Assembly (NCBI RefSeq): GCF_000155975.1
Contig: NZ_GG730299.1
Coordinates: 2,229,813 to 2,293,812, forward strand
Origin: Citrobacter youngae ATCC 29220
Lineage (GTDB): Bacteria > Pseudomonadota > Gammaproteobacteria > Enterobacterales > Enterobacteriaceae
Direction of reading: 5' to 3'
DNA length: 64,000 bases
The notes beneath the pieces are model-generated. The model had not been told where the DNA came from. It saw nothing but the letters and a program-made list of their open reading frames with translations, and made no database searches. The first letter of the stretch is position 1, and each line of letters begins with the position of its first letter. Shown here piece after piece: positions 10,183-18,381 of the stretch. The translations under genes were made by a program, and so were the position numbers.

Positions 10183-11130
10183 TTAGGTGATGCACTCTTT
10201 CTCATGGGCATCGCCCATAACCTGGCATACTTCCTCTGTAGATATTTTTTGCAAGGCCAACTCCCTGAACAGCCCTGGACTGACCCCCGTATGTTTATGG
10301 AAAAAGCGCGTAAAGTAGGCCTCATCATTGAATCCTAAAAAAGCCGCAAGCTGCTTTATCGTCTTAGAGGTGTAAACCAACTCCTGTTGGGCTTCCTGCA
10401 GTACGCGCATATTAATCACGTCCAGGCTGGACATGCCTAATGTTATCCGGCATAAGCGCGACAGATGCCCCGGGGACATGCCCATCTCCTCAGAATAATC
10501 ATTAACGGTCAACCGCTGGCGAAAGCGCTGATCCACCAGCAGGAGGAATTTGTTTATTTGTGAGGCTTTACGCGAGCAGATATCAAATTTCTGCTGTTCT
10601 TCTGTCAGGGTACTGATACGCGTGAGGTGAACCAGAATGGAGATAAAAATCGAAATGCACATTGCCTTATGATTAACCCGCGGTTTCTGCATCTCTTTTT
10701 GTAAAGACTGATAAAAACCCTGAATAATTTTCCCGTCTTCAGGAGAACCATCGAGAGGGATTACGCAGGGTTTATGCATCAGAGTGAGAACGTTGGGCGC
10801 CAATAACCCCATCACCGATTCCATTGGCCCTTGTGAGGCAGTGATCGTCATCCCTTCCGTACCGGGTCGGTAATCAAAACCATGAACGGTCTGCGCAGGT
10901 ACAAGGATGAGACCCGGACCATTTACCTTCATCCGGGTGTAATTCATTAAAACATCGACCTCGCCGCTCTGGATAAAGAGGGTCTGAATTAATGAGTCAT
11001 GAATATGCGGGCTGGCTTTCCAGTTCAGGGGTTTTGAACGCAATGAGATCATTTCTACATTAAAGAAATTTTCCCAGCCCGGTTCCGACTGTTCGCCATA
11101 TAACGCATAAGTAGGAATGGTCGTTGTCAT
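10183..11130 (-). CDS. AraC-family regulator resembling PobR/PobC-type activators
   Basis: 315 residues from the ATG at 11130, giving MTTTIPTYALYGE. The N-terminal half is a cupin-like sensor (HIHDSLIQTLFI... and a later VPAQTVHGF). The C-terminal 100 residues carry the two AraC helix-turn-helix units, ending in the typical GFNDEAYFTRFFHKHTGVSP. The N-terminal pattern (IPxYxLYGE followed by a histidine-containing effector-pocket motif) recalls PobR/PobC regulators of hydroxybenzoate catabolism, though this is from memory. It is the last gene of the minus-strand arm and presumably controls both arms of the cluster, probably sensing an aromatic or cyclic acid. Confidence 0.85.
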   Translation of the reverse strand: MTTTIPTYALYGEQSEPGWENFFNVEMISLRSKPLNWKASPHIHDSLIQTLFIQSGEVDVLMNYTRMKVNGPGLILVPAQTVHGFDYRPGTEGMTITASQGPMESVMGLLAPNVLTLMHKPCVIPLDGSPEDGKIIQGFYQSLQKEMQKPRVNHKAMCISIFISILVHLTRISTLTEEQQKFDICSRKASQINKFLLLVDQRFRQRLTVNDYSEEMGMSPGHLSRLCRITLGMSSLDVINMRVLQEAQQELVYTSKTIKQLAAFLGFNDEAYFTRFFHKHTGVSPGLFRELALQKISTEEVCQVMGDAHEKECIT

Positions 11131-11157
11131 CAATGCTTCCCCACCCAATAAAATGGA

Positions 11158-11188
11158 CCCGCCAGGCGGCAACGGTGCCCCTGGCGGG
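11158..11188 (-). terminator. Hairpin between CoA-transferase and AraC genes
   Basis: A strong stem (CCCGCCAG with CTGGCGGG, plus an inner GGCA/TGCC) lies directly after the CoA-transferase stop. On the minus strand it is followed by TCCATTTTATT, a weak T tract. It may attenuate read-through into the regulator gene. Confidence 0.65.
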
Positions 11189-11194
11189 CTAAGG

Positions 11195-12409
11195 TTATGC
11201 GGGCATAATAACCGCGCCGTCAGCATTCAAACGCTCTATCTCCTCGACAGAATATCCGTATTCCAAAAGAATTTGCTGCGAATCATGCCCTAATCCGCGG
11301 GATGGACGAATTTGTGCAGGCCCCATACTGCCAATGTTCACAGGAGGGGTCACCAGCACACGTCGGTTACCGGTGATATATTCAACATTTCGCAGACAGT
11401 CCGTCGCCCACGCCTGCTCATCGTCAAGGATTTCATCAGGCGTGAAGCCTTTCTCATGAGCAAAGTCGTTCTGTTTTAACATCTGCATCATTTCATCAAG
11501 CGAGCGTTTAGCGACCTGCTCACTGATGATCCTGATAATATCCCGGTTACGTCCATGTAGATTGACATCGGCAATACGACAAAACTCAGGACTGTCGACC
11601 AAATCTTCGCGACCAAGTAGCGTCATGAACTTATTGAAAAAGCGATCGTACTCTGGGATACAAATTACCATCCAGCGACCATCAAGAGTTTTATAGGTAT
11701 TGTTGAACGGGTTCGCGACTTCACAACGGGATTTAGGATAAACGTTGCCATATTGCGCCGATGTGACGGCAATACTCATCATAAACAACGCGGTATGATG
11801 CAGACTCACTGTCACCTTATCCCCTCGTCCGGAGAGCGTACGACCATATAACGCCGCGCAAACTCCCGAAACCAGACACATGGAGGCCTGGAAATCGCCA
11901 AACCCATTCACTGAGTTAATCGGCGTTTCCCCGCGTTCGTTTGTCGACCCCAGGATCCCTCCCCGGCAAACATAGGCCGTCGCATCAAACCCTGCGGTAT
12001 CTTTTTCTGGCCCTTGCTCACCATACCCCAGAATCTGAGCAAAAATTAAACGCGGAAAACGCAGGTGCAATTCTTCCCATGAGAACCCCAGCCGCTCCAG
12101 CGCTTTCGTCCGATAGCTGGTCACTACCACATCAGCGGTGGAAAGAATGCGCCAGGCAATTTCTTTCGCTCGCTCCTGTTTCAAATTCAGACACAGAAAA
12201 CGCTTATTGGCATTGGAAATATCAAATGCCGGATTCTCATCATCTTCATACGGCATATTAAAAACTGACGCCTGCGTGCGGCCAGGATCGCCGATGGGCG
12301 GTTCGATTTTGATCACATCCGCCCCCCAATCACCTAAAATACGCGCTACCGTTGGCGCAGCCAGAAATGATGTCAGATCAACGACCTTAACGCCCTCTAA
12401 TGGTCTCAT
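11195..12409 (-). CDS. Class III (CaiB/BaiF) CoA-transferase, FldA-like
   Basis: 404 residues from the ATG at 12409, chosen over an in-frame TTG at 12424 because GAGGGA lies eight bases upstream of it. Family III CoA-transferases move CoA between carboxylates through an enzyme-aspartyl anhydride; the expected nucleophile is the Asp in GFGDFQAS, about residue 172. Several blocks (NANKRFLCLNLK, YRTKALERLG, FAQILGYGEQGPEKD, LLGREDLV) agree with FldA, cinnamoyl-CoA:phenyllactate CoA-transferase of Clostridium sporogenes, as I remember it, better than with carnitine CaiB. This points to an aryl- or cyclo-acyl substrate. Stop and start sites place it between an MFS gene and the AraC gene. Confidence 0.87.
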   Translation of the reverse strand: MRPLEGVKVVDLTSFLAAPTVARILGDWGADVIKIEPPIGDPGRTQASVFNMPYEDDENPAFDISNANKRFLCLNLKQERAKEIAWRILSTADVVVTSYRTKALERLGFSWEELHLRFPRLIFAQILGYGEQGPEKDTAGFDATAYVCRGGILGSTNERGETPINSVNGFGDFQASMCLVSGVCAALYGRTLSGRGDKVTVSLHHTALFMMSIAVTSAQYGNVYPKSRCEVANPFNNTYKTLDGRWMVICIPEYDRFFNKFMTLLGREDLVDSPEFCRIADVNLHGRNRDIIRIISEQVAKRSLDEMMQMLKQNDFAHEKGFTPDEILDDEQAWATDCLRNVEYITGNRRVLVTPPVNIGSMGPAQIRPSRGLGHDSQQILLEYGYSVEEIERLNADGAVIMPA

Positions 12410-12439
12410 GTCATATTCCCTCAAAAATGAGTAGCCTGT

Positions 12440-13753
12440 TTAACCGGCAAATCCTTTACGGCCACCGGCGCTGACGCGTGCTGATTTTTTTTCTATTGGC
12501 CGAATGCGCGCAATTAGCATAAAGAATGCTCCGACAATCGCCACGCCTGCGCCCAGATACAGTGCGTACTCGTACTGACCACCGGAGACATCAATCACCC
12601 AGCCAGCGAGTACAGGCGAGAGAATACCCGCCAACGTCCCGAACACCCCGTTCAGCCCGACCAACATGCCGGTGTCTTTTTGCGAGAAAATAATAGGAAT
12701 TGAAAAGTGTGCAGCCATCGTGAAGCACAGGAAGAAGTTCGACGCAGAGATAAGCGTGGCGGCACTCCACAAGCTGTTTGCCTGAGTGCCGAGGATCAAA
12801 AATACCCCAGCTAATAATAACCCCAGTACCGGAGAAATCTTACGTCCGACGTTTTGTCCAAATCGACGACATGCGGCATCAGTAACTACGCCCCCCAGCG
12901 GATAGGCAAAGATTGCCACCAGATACGGCAGCATAGAAAAAATCGCGCTTTGTTTGAGATCGATTCCACGCCCCATAGCAAAGTAGGTTGGCAGCCAGGT
13001 CATGAAGAGAAAAAAGAGGTAATTGGTACAAAAGTAACATAAGGCGCATGCCCAGACTGAAGGGGTCGCCAGAATATCACCTTTACTTAGCGGCTCATTC
13101 TGTGTAGCCGGAGAGATTTCGGTAGAGACTTGCCCAGCCAGAATATAGTCTCGTTCACCCTGGGTGATAAATTTATCCTGTTGCGGACGGTTGCTGCCGA
13201 GCTTCCACCACAGCAGACACCACAGTACGCCGGGTACCGATACAACGTAAAACACGGCCTGCCAGTCCCAGCGTTGGACTATCCATGCGGCCAGAACCAT
13301 GGCAACGGCAATACCGGTTGGGCAACCTATCTGCAATAATCCTGTCGCCATTCCGGCTTCATGCTTAGGTACCCATTTTGCCGCCAGTGAAAAGTTAGCC
13401 GGCACGAGCAACCCCTGACCAATCCCGACCAGAATACGCAGTAACATCATGATGCCCAGCGTTGATCCTAACGGCGTCAGAAATGTGAAAACTGCCCACC
13501 ATAATGTTCCGGTCACTAAAACGACCCCGCCGCCAAACCTGTCCGCCAGTAAACCCGCGGGTAACATTGTGACGGCATAGCCAATGAAAAACGCAGTGGA
13601 TACCCAGCCAAACTGCATAGCGCTCCAGCCATATTCCTGCATTAATGCAGGCCCACACATAGACATCCCACTTCGCGCCACAAACATGACGAAATAATCA
13701 ATAATGAGCAGGACAATAATGCCCCAGCGTCTGTTCCCTGGTGATGTACTCAT
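12440..13753 (-). CDS. MFS transporter, anion:cation symporter (ACS) type
   Basis: 437 residues with about 12 hydrophobic segments. The opening NRRWGIIVLLIIDYF and the loop PAGLLADRFGGG match the ACS family of MFS carriers, which move organic anions such as sugar acids and phthalate with H+ or Na+. It lies 30 bases upstream of the CoA-transferase gene on the same strand. Because the opposite arm encodes a second MFS carrier of another family, one may import the substrate and the other export the product. The substrate is unknown. Confidence 0.85.
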   Translation of the reverse strand: MSTSPGNRRWGIIVLLIIDYFVMFVARSGMSMCGPALMQEYGWSAMQFGWVSTAFFIGYAVTMLPAGLLADRFGGGVVLVTGTLWWAVFTFLTPLGSTLGIMMLLRILVGIGQGLLVPANFSLAAKWVPKHEAGMATGLLQIGCPTGIAVAMVLAAWIVQRWDWQAVFYVVSVPGVLWCLLWWKLGSNRPQQDKFITQGERDYILAGQVSTEISPATQNEPLSKGDILATPSVWACALCYFCTNYLFFLFMTWLPTYFAMGRGIDLKQSAIFSMLPYLVAIFAYPLGGVVTDAACRRFGQNVGRKISPVLGLLLAGVFLILGTQANSLWSAATLISASNFFLCFTMAAHFSIPIIFSQKDTGMLVGLNGVFGTLAGILSPVLAGWVIDVSGGQYEYALYLGAGVAIVGAFFMLIARIRPIEKKSARVSAGGRKGFAG

Positions 13754-13766
13754 AGGTCACTCTCGC

Positions 13767-13816
13767 AAAAAAGCAAAAATGGCCGTAGCCACAGGATAAA
13801 CAGCGACGTACGGCCA
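13767..13816 (-). terminator. Terminator-like hairpin between dehydrogenase and MFS genes
   Basis: On the minus strand a TGGCCGTA/TACGGCCA stem with a 21-base loop is followed by TTTTTGCTTTTTT. It would stop or reduce transcription from the acyl-CoA dehydrogenase gene into the MFS, CoA-transferase and AraC genes. Confidence 0.6.
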
Positions 13817-13821
13817 AAACT

Positions 13822-13853
13822 GAGGTTAGTGTCCCGTAAAAACGGCTAACCTC
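13822..13853 (-). repeat. Second hairpin downstream of the acyl-CoA dehydrogenase gene
   Basis: GAGGTTAG pairs with CTAACCTC, with an inner CCGT/ACGG stem and an AAAA loop. It immediately precedes the terminator-like hairpin at 13767-13816; the two together suggest differential expression or mRNA 3'-end protection. Confidence 0.55.
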
Positions 13854-13877
13854 TGACACGGTGCAAACGCTCCCGGA

Positions 13878-15044
13878 CTAGCGAATCTCACCACCTGCGG
13901 CGATCAATGGGCGTGCGATAGTCAGTCGCTGCACGGTACGTGGGCCTTCCTCAAACCACAGGGCGCGAGCATCGCGGTACATTCTTTCTACCGGCCCATA
14001 CGGGTTATCTTCGAAATAGCCAATACCGCCAAAGATTTCGAGGCAGCTATCCGATACCGTACGCACGGTATCAATGCCGTGCAGTTTGCACATGGCTGAA
14101 ACCATCTCAATATCTTCGCCACGGTCGAATTTTTGCGCACAGTCGCGCAGCATGACGCGCAGCGCATGTACCTGAGTGCCCATATCCGCCAGCGTTTGTT
14201 GAATCGCCTGGCGAGAAGCGAGGGCCTTACCGAAAGTCACACGATCTTTTGCTCTGGCAATCGCCAGTTCCAGGAAGCGCTGTGACATACCAAGACAGGT
14301 TACGGCAATCATGGCGCGTGAATGCGCCAGCGCATTCATGAAAATATCCAGGCCATCGCCCTCTTTCCCCATAATGTTATGAGCAGGGACTTCGCAGTTT
14401 TCAAAACGCAGATAAGCATGACCCGCGCCACGGCACCCCATCATATGCGGCATAGGATCAATGTAATAACCGGGAGTATTCGTTTCGATAAAGAATGCTG
14501 TTAAACCACCTTTTTTACGCTTATTCTCATCCGTAACCGCAATAACATAGCTCCCATCGGATATATCCGTATGGGATATCAGCGTTTTAGTTCCATTAAG
14601 AATATATTTATCCCCTTTTTTAACCGCGGTAGTACGAATATCAGCACCCGAACCACAATCCGCCTCAGTTAATGCAAAGTTAATATAAGCGTCTTTATTT
14701 GCCAGCAGCGGTAGCCATTTAGCGCGCAAATCTTCTGCACCATGATCGTACATGATTCGCCAGTTCAATCCGTTGGCGTGGTGCAGGTTCATACGCATCC
14801 CACCGGGCCCACGGCAAAACTCTTCCATCACCGAAAAGAACTGTTCACAGTTGAGTCCCATACCGCCAAATTCTTCAGGCATCGCCAGACGAAACAGATC
14901 GTTTTTACGGCAAACATCGTAATAAGAGTCAGGAAAGACATTCGTCCGCTCAACTTCCAGTTGAATTTCTTCCAGCTCAGTTTCGGTAACCTTTCTGACT
15001 TTTTTCTTCAATGCTTCCAGTTGCTGTTGAGATAAAATGGACAT
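13878..15044 (-). CDS. Acyl-CoA dehydrogenase with canonical catalytic Glu
   Basis: 388 residues from the ATG at 15044. It has the FAD-binding acyl-CoA dehydrogenase fold: FALTEADCGSGAD (about 123-135) is the first signature and the C-terminal WFEEGPRTVQRL aligns with the family's YEGTxxIQR. The alignment puts the catalytic base at Glu366. At the alternative isovaleryl-CoA-dehydrogenase site it has Ser242. It is expected to oxidise an acyl-CoA to the 2,3-enoyl-CoA, or run in reverse, with ETF as electron partner. It is transcribed away from the ETF operon and is followed by two hairpins. It is only distantly related to the second dehydrogenase at 15438. Confidence 0.87.
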   Translation of the reverse strand: MSILSQQQLEALKKKVRKVTETELEEIQLEVERTNVFPDSYYDVCRKNDLFRLAMPEEFGGMGLNCEQFFSVMEEFCRGPGGMRMNLHHANGLNWRIMYDHGAEDLRAKWLPLLANKDAYINFALTEADCGSGADIRTTAVKKGDKYILNGTKTLISHTDISDGSYVIAVTDENKRKKGGLTAFFIETNTPGYYIDPMPHMMGCRGAGHAYLRFENCEVPAHNIMGKEGDGLDIFMNALAHSRAMIAVTCLGMSQRFLELAIARAKDRVTFGKALASRQAIQQTLADMGTQVHALRVMLRDCAQKFDRGEDIEMVSAMCKLHGIDTVRTVSDSCLEIFGGIGYFEDNPYGPVERMYRDARALWFEEGPRTVQRLTIARPLIAAGGEIR

Positions 15045-15437
15045 ATACCAACCCCACTCCACGTTGAATACTCAGGTAAGAATGCAGGTCATAAGAATAT
15101 GAATATATAAAAGATAAGATATTCTAACCAACCTGTTTCCATGAATTAACACGATGGATTATAGAAATAAAATTCGTCCCCCTGACATTGACAGATTTAA
15201 CCAAAAACAGGACAAATCGAACATCACCAACACCCAGCGCTTATTTCTGAACCCGCATCACAAAAGCATGCTAAATGCTCGTTTTGTCCAGGACGTTGTT
15301 AAATATGTCTATGCATCATTAATGCCCACTGAATTTATGCTCGTCATACCAATTATTCTGCAAGTCGGCGTCCAGGCACGATCAGAATATAAAGAAATGA
15401 ACATCGTCCGAAACATCAATTCTTATCAGGAGACATC
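15045..15437. promoter_or_regulatory. Divergent control region of the acyl-CoA cluster
   Basis: This 393-bp AT-rich gap separates the two dehydrogenase genes and must hold both promoters. Inverted arms GGACAAA (15210-15216) and TTTGTCC (15283-15289) and two direct copies of GTCCAGG (15286-15292 and 15370-15376, 84 bp or about eight helical turns apart) are candidate binding sites for the AraC-type regulator. The plus-strand gene has a CAGGAGAC ribosome binding site just before its ATG. The assignment of sites is inference. Confidence 0.5.
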
Positions 15438-16583
15438 ATGGACTTTAGCCTGACCGAAGAGCAGGAGCTGCTTTTAGCCAGTATCCGCGAACTGATAACA
15501 CGAGATTTTCCCGAAGAATATTTCAAGACCTGTGATGAAAATGGTGCCTTCCCCAGCAAGTTCTTTCAGGCATTGGCCGAAAGCGGCGTGGGGCTGTTAG
15601 GCATTCCAGAAGAACTCGGCGGCATCCCCGCCGATATGATGACGCAAGTGCTGGTTCTGGAGGAAATCGCGCGCATGGGGGCTCCCGCCTACATTATGAC
15701 GGAAGGCCAATGCATCCATAATATGCAACGCTTTGGCAATGCCGAACAGTTGGCGAAAACGGCTGAAGTCGGGCTGACCGGAATCCCAGCCTATTCACTT
15801 GCCTTCACCGAGCCGCAGGCGGGATCGGATAATAACCGCGTCGCCACAACCTATACCCGAAAAAATGGCAAAGTTTATCTGAACGGGCAAAAAACGTTCA
15901 TCACGGGCGCCAAAGACTACCCATACATGCTGGTGCTGGCACGCAATCCCGAACCGGAAGATCCCAAGCGTTGCTTCACCCTGTGGTGGGTGGATCCAAA
16001 CATGCCGGGCGTTAAGCGCAATAGCCTGCACAAAATCGGCTGGCACATGGTCAGCAACTGCGAGGTTTTTCTCGATAACGTTGAACTGGAAGAAAGCGCG
16101 ATGGTGGGCCGCGAAGGTTACGGCTTCATTCACATGATGGAAAACTTCGATATTGAACGTATCGTCATCGCCGCACACTCGCTGGGCGTGGCGGAATGCG
16201 CCTTTGAAGATGCCGCCCGCTATGCCAATCAACGTATTCAGTTCGATAAAAATATCGGCCAGTTCCAGATGATTCAGCTCAAGCTGACCCAAATGGCGAT
16301 AAAGATCCAAAACATGAAAAACATGGTCTATCGCACGGCATGGGAATGTGACAACGATTTACCCATGCGCCTGTCCGCGCCGATGTGCAAATTGTATTGC
16401 GCACAATCAGCATGTGAAGTCATTGACGATGCGATGCAGATTTTAGGTGGCCTTGGTTACACCAATGACAGCCGGGTATCCCGCTTCTGGCGAGATACCC
16501 GCGTTAACCGCATCGGCGGCGGCACCGACGAGATTATGGTGTATATCTCAGCCCGCCAGATCCTGAAACAGTATGAAAAATAA
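15438..16583 (+). CDS. Acyl-CoA dehydrogenase/enoyl-CoA reductase, YdiO/CaiA-like
   Basis: 381 residues. The opening MDFSLTEEQELLLASIREL and the C-terminal RIGGGTDEIM closely match E. coli YdiO and, more loosely, the crotonobetainyl-CoA reductase CaiA. The first signature LAFTEPQAGSDNN is present. At the canonical base position (YEGT) it has Gly361; the likely base is Glu240 in FDIER, equivalent to Glu254 of human isovaleryl-CoA dehydrogenase. It leads an operon with ETF and FixC/FixX-like genes, the arrangement used for ETF-linked respiratory reduction or oxidation of acyl-CoA. The substrate is not known. Confidence 0.9.
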   Translation: MDFSLTEEQELLLASIRELITRDFPEEYFKTCDENGAFPSKFFQALAESGVGLLGIPEELGGIPADMMTQVLVLEEIARMGAPAYIMTEGQCIHNMQRFGNAEQLAKTAEVGLTGIPAYSLAFTEPQAGSDNNRVATTYTRKNGKVYLNGQKTFITGAKDYPYMLVLARNPEPEDPKRCFTLWWVDPNMPGVKRNSLHKIGWHMVSNCEVFLDNVELEESAMVGREGYGFIHMMENFDIERIVIAAHSLGVAECAFEDAARYANQRIQFDKNIGQFQMIQLKLTQMAIKIQNMKNMVYRTAWECDNDLPMRLSAPMCKLYCAQSACEVIDDAMQILGGLGYTNDSRVSRFWRDTRVNRIGGGTDEIMVYISARQILKQYEK

Positions 16584-16594
16584 TAGGATACGTC

Positions 16595-17359
16595 ATGAAA
16601 TTACTTGCCTGTTATAAATTGGTCGCGGAAGAGCAAGACATCACTATCACCGCTGACAGAACGCTGGATACAACACGTGCTGGAGAAAAAATCAGCCCAT
16701 TCGACCTTAATGCCATTGAAGAGGCCGTCCTGCTGGCCGGTGAAAACGATGAAGTCATGGCCCTGTGCGTTGGCGGTCAGGCGCTGGATAACGCCAAACT
16801 GCGTAAAGATTTGCTCTCCCGAGGTCCTCATGGACTCTACCTGGTGCGCGACGAGCGATTGTCGGTTGCGCTTGCGCACGAAACGTCCAGGGTGATTGCC
16901 GCAGCGGCGAAGAAAATCGGTTTTGATCTGCTGCTGTGTGGCGAAGGCTCTGGCGATCTCTATGCACAGCAAACCGGGCTGCGTGTTGGGGAAATGCTTC
17001 ATCTGCCCACCGTCAACGCCGTCAGCCACATTGAAATCCATGACGGCTACGTTACGGTCGAACGCACGCTGGAAAATGAAATAGAGATTATTGATGTGCC
17101 GCTTCCTGCCGTATTGTGCGTCACCTCAGATATTAATGAACCGCGTATTCCTTCCATGAAAGCAATTCTCGGCGCAGGGAAAAAGCCCGTTACCCAATGG
17201 ACAGCCGATGACATCGGCTGGTCGCCGGTCGCTCCCGATACCGAAATGGTCAATATTTATGCTCCGCAGCAGACAGAACGTAAACACATCATCATTGAAG
17301 GCGACGGCGCAGAAGATATCGCTCGCCTGGCAGAGCATCTCAGTAAAGTGCTGAACTGA
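16595..17359 (+). CDS. Electron transfer flavoprotein beta subunit, YdiQ/FixA-like
   Basis: 254 residues. The N-terminal KLLACYKLV, the LLSRGPHGLYLV block and the C-terminal RIPSMKAILGAGKKPV agree with YdiQ/FixA-type ETF beta chains. With the alpha subunit it forms the ETF heterodimer (FAD, probably plus AMP) that shuttles electrons between the acyl-CoA dehydrogenases and the FixC/FixX-like quinone oxidoreductase. It begins 11 bases after the dehydrogenase gene. Confidence 0.9.
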   Translation: MKLLACYKLVAEEQDITITADRTLDTTRAGEKISPFDLNAIEEAVLLAGENDEVMALCVGGQALDNAKLRKDLLSRGPHGLYLVRDERLSVALAHETSRVIAAAAKKIGFDLLLCGEGSGDLYAQQTGLRVGEMLHLPTVNAVSHIEIHDGYVTVERTLENEIEIIDVPLPAVLCVTSDINEPRIPSMKAILGAGKKPVTQWTADDIGWSPVAPDTEMVNIYAPQQTERKHIIIEGDGAEDIARLAEHLSKVLN

Positions 17360-17379
17360 ATACAACGGAGAAGCTGGGA

Positions 17380-18336
17380 ATGAGCAAAATCAATCAGGTA
17401 TGGGTAGTGAGCGACAGCGCCGACCGTTACGCGGATCTTCTTGCAGGAGCAAAGCAGTTCGGTGAACACGTGAGTGCGGTCATCTGGGATGAAAGCGAGG
17501 CTTTGCAGGTACAACATGCCGACGCGGTGTACGTTCTAAGCGGAAAGTCAGAACAGCAGCGGTTAGAAAACTATGCGGAAACCCTTGTTGCCCTGATACA
17601 AAATACCGAAAAAGGCGCCAGCGCGCTCAGGACGGGAACATTAATCCTGCTGGCGGCGACCCGACGTGGAAAAAGCCTGGCGGCCAGGCTTAGCGTCCTG
17701 CTGCAATCAGCGCTGATTAATGATGCCACCAGCCTGGCGCTGGAGAATGACGAACTGTACGCCGAACATCGAATGTATGGCGGTCTGGCGTTTGGTCGGG
17801 AAAAAATTAACACACCTACGGCTATCGTGACCGTTTCGAGTGGCGTATTCGAGCCGCTGGAAGAAAATGCGCCGCATCAGCGTGCTCCCATCCCCGTCAG
17901 TTATGTCCCACCGCAACATGCGCTTTTATGCAAAGCGCGCCGGGCAAAATCGGTCAGCAGCATCGATCTCAGTAAAGCCCGTCGTGTTGTCGGAATTGGG
18001 CGTGGCTTAGCGGCCAAAGACGATCTGCATATGATCTGGGAATTAGCCGCTGCGCTGAATGCGGAAGTCGGCTGCTCCCGCCCCATTGCTGAAGGGGAGC
18101 ACTGGATGGATCGTGAACGTTACATTGGCGTTTCTGGCGTACTGCTTAAAACCGATGTGTATCTGGCGCTGGGCATCTCAGGGCAGATACAGCATATGGT
18201 CGGCGGTAATGGCGCCAAAACCATTGTCGCCATTAATAAAGATAAGAATGCGCCAATCTTTCAGTACGCCGACTACGGGCTGGTAGGCGATATATATAAA
18301 GTCGTCCCGGCATTAACTGAACTGCTGCAGCGCTAA
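17380..18336 (+). CDS. Electron transfer flavoprotein alpha subunit, YdiR/FixB-like
   Basis: 318 residues. The C-terminal FAD domain is clear, with YLALGISGQIQHMVG followed by AINKDKNAPIFQYADYG, the ETF-alpha signature. A GGAGAAGC ribosome binding site precedes the ATG. It pairs with the beta subunit 20 bases upstream. An inverted repeat follows before the FixC-like gene. Confidence 0.9.
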   Translation: MSKINQVWVVSDSADRYADLLAGAKQFGEHVSAVIWDESEALQVQHADAVYVLSGKSEQQRLENYAETLVALIQNTEKGASALRTGTLILLAATRRGKSLAARLSVLLQSALINDATSLALENDELYAEHRMYGGLAFGREKINTPTAIVTVSSGVFEPLEENAPHQRAPIPVSYVPPQHALLCKARRAKSVSSIDLSKARRVVGIGRGLAAKDDLHMIWELAAALNAEVGCSRPIAEGEHWMDRERYIGVSGVLLKTDVYLALGISGQIQHMVGGNGAKTIVAINKDKNAPIFQYADYGLVGDIYKVVPALTELLQR

Positions 18337-18344
18337 CATTTAAC

Positions 18345-18365
18345 GCCGCCATCCCGAATGGCGGC
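18345..18365 (+). repeat. Intercistronic hairpin between etfA- and fixC-like genes
   Basis: Perfect 8-bp stem GCCGCCAT/ATGGCGGC with a 5-base loop. No T run follows, so mRNA stability or processing is more likely than termination. Confidence 0.5.
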
Positions 18366-18381
18366 AACAGGAGCAAAAGCG

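Noticed and set aside
15189-15202. FNR-like site (TTGAC-N4-TTAAC) in the acyl-CoA control region
   Set aside because: It differs from TTGAT-N4-ATCAA in too many informative positions to support a call.
15154-15453. Open frame of 99 codons in the divergent control region
   Set aside because: It has no clear ribosome binding site, resembles no family I know, and runs into the start of the dehydrogenase gene in another frame. It is more likely regulatory DNA.
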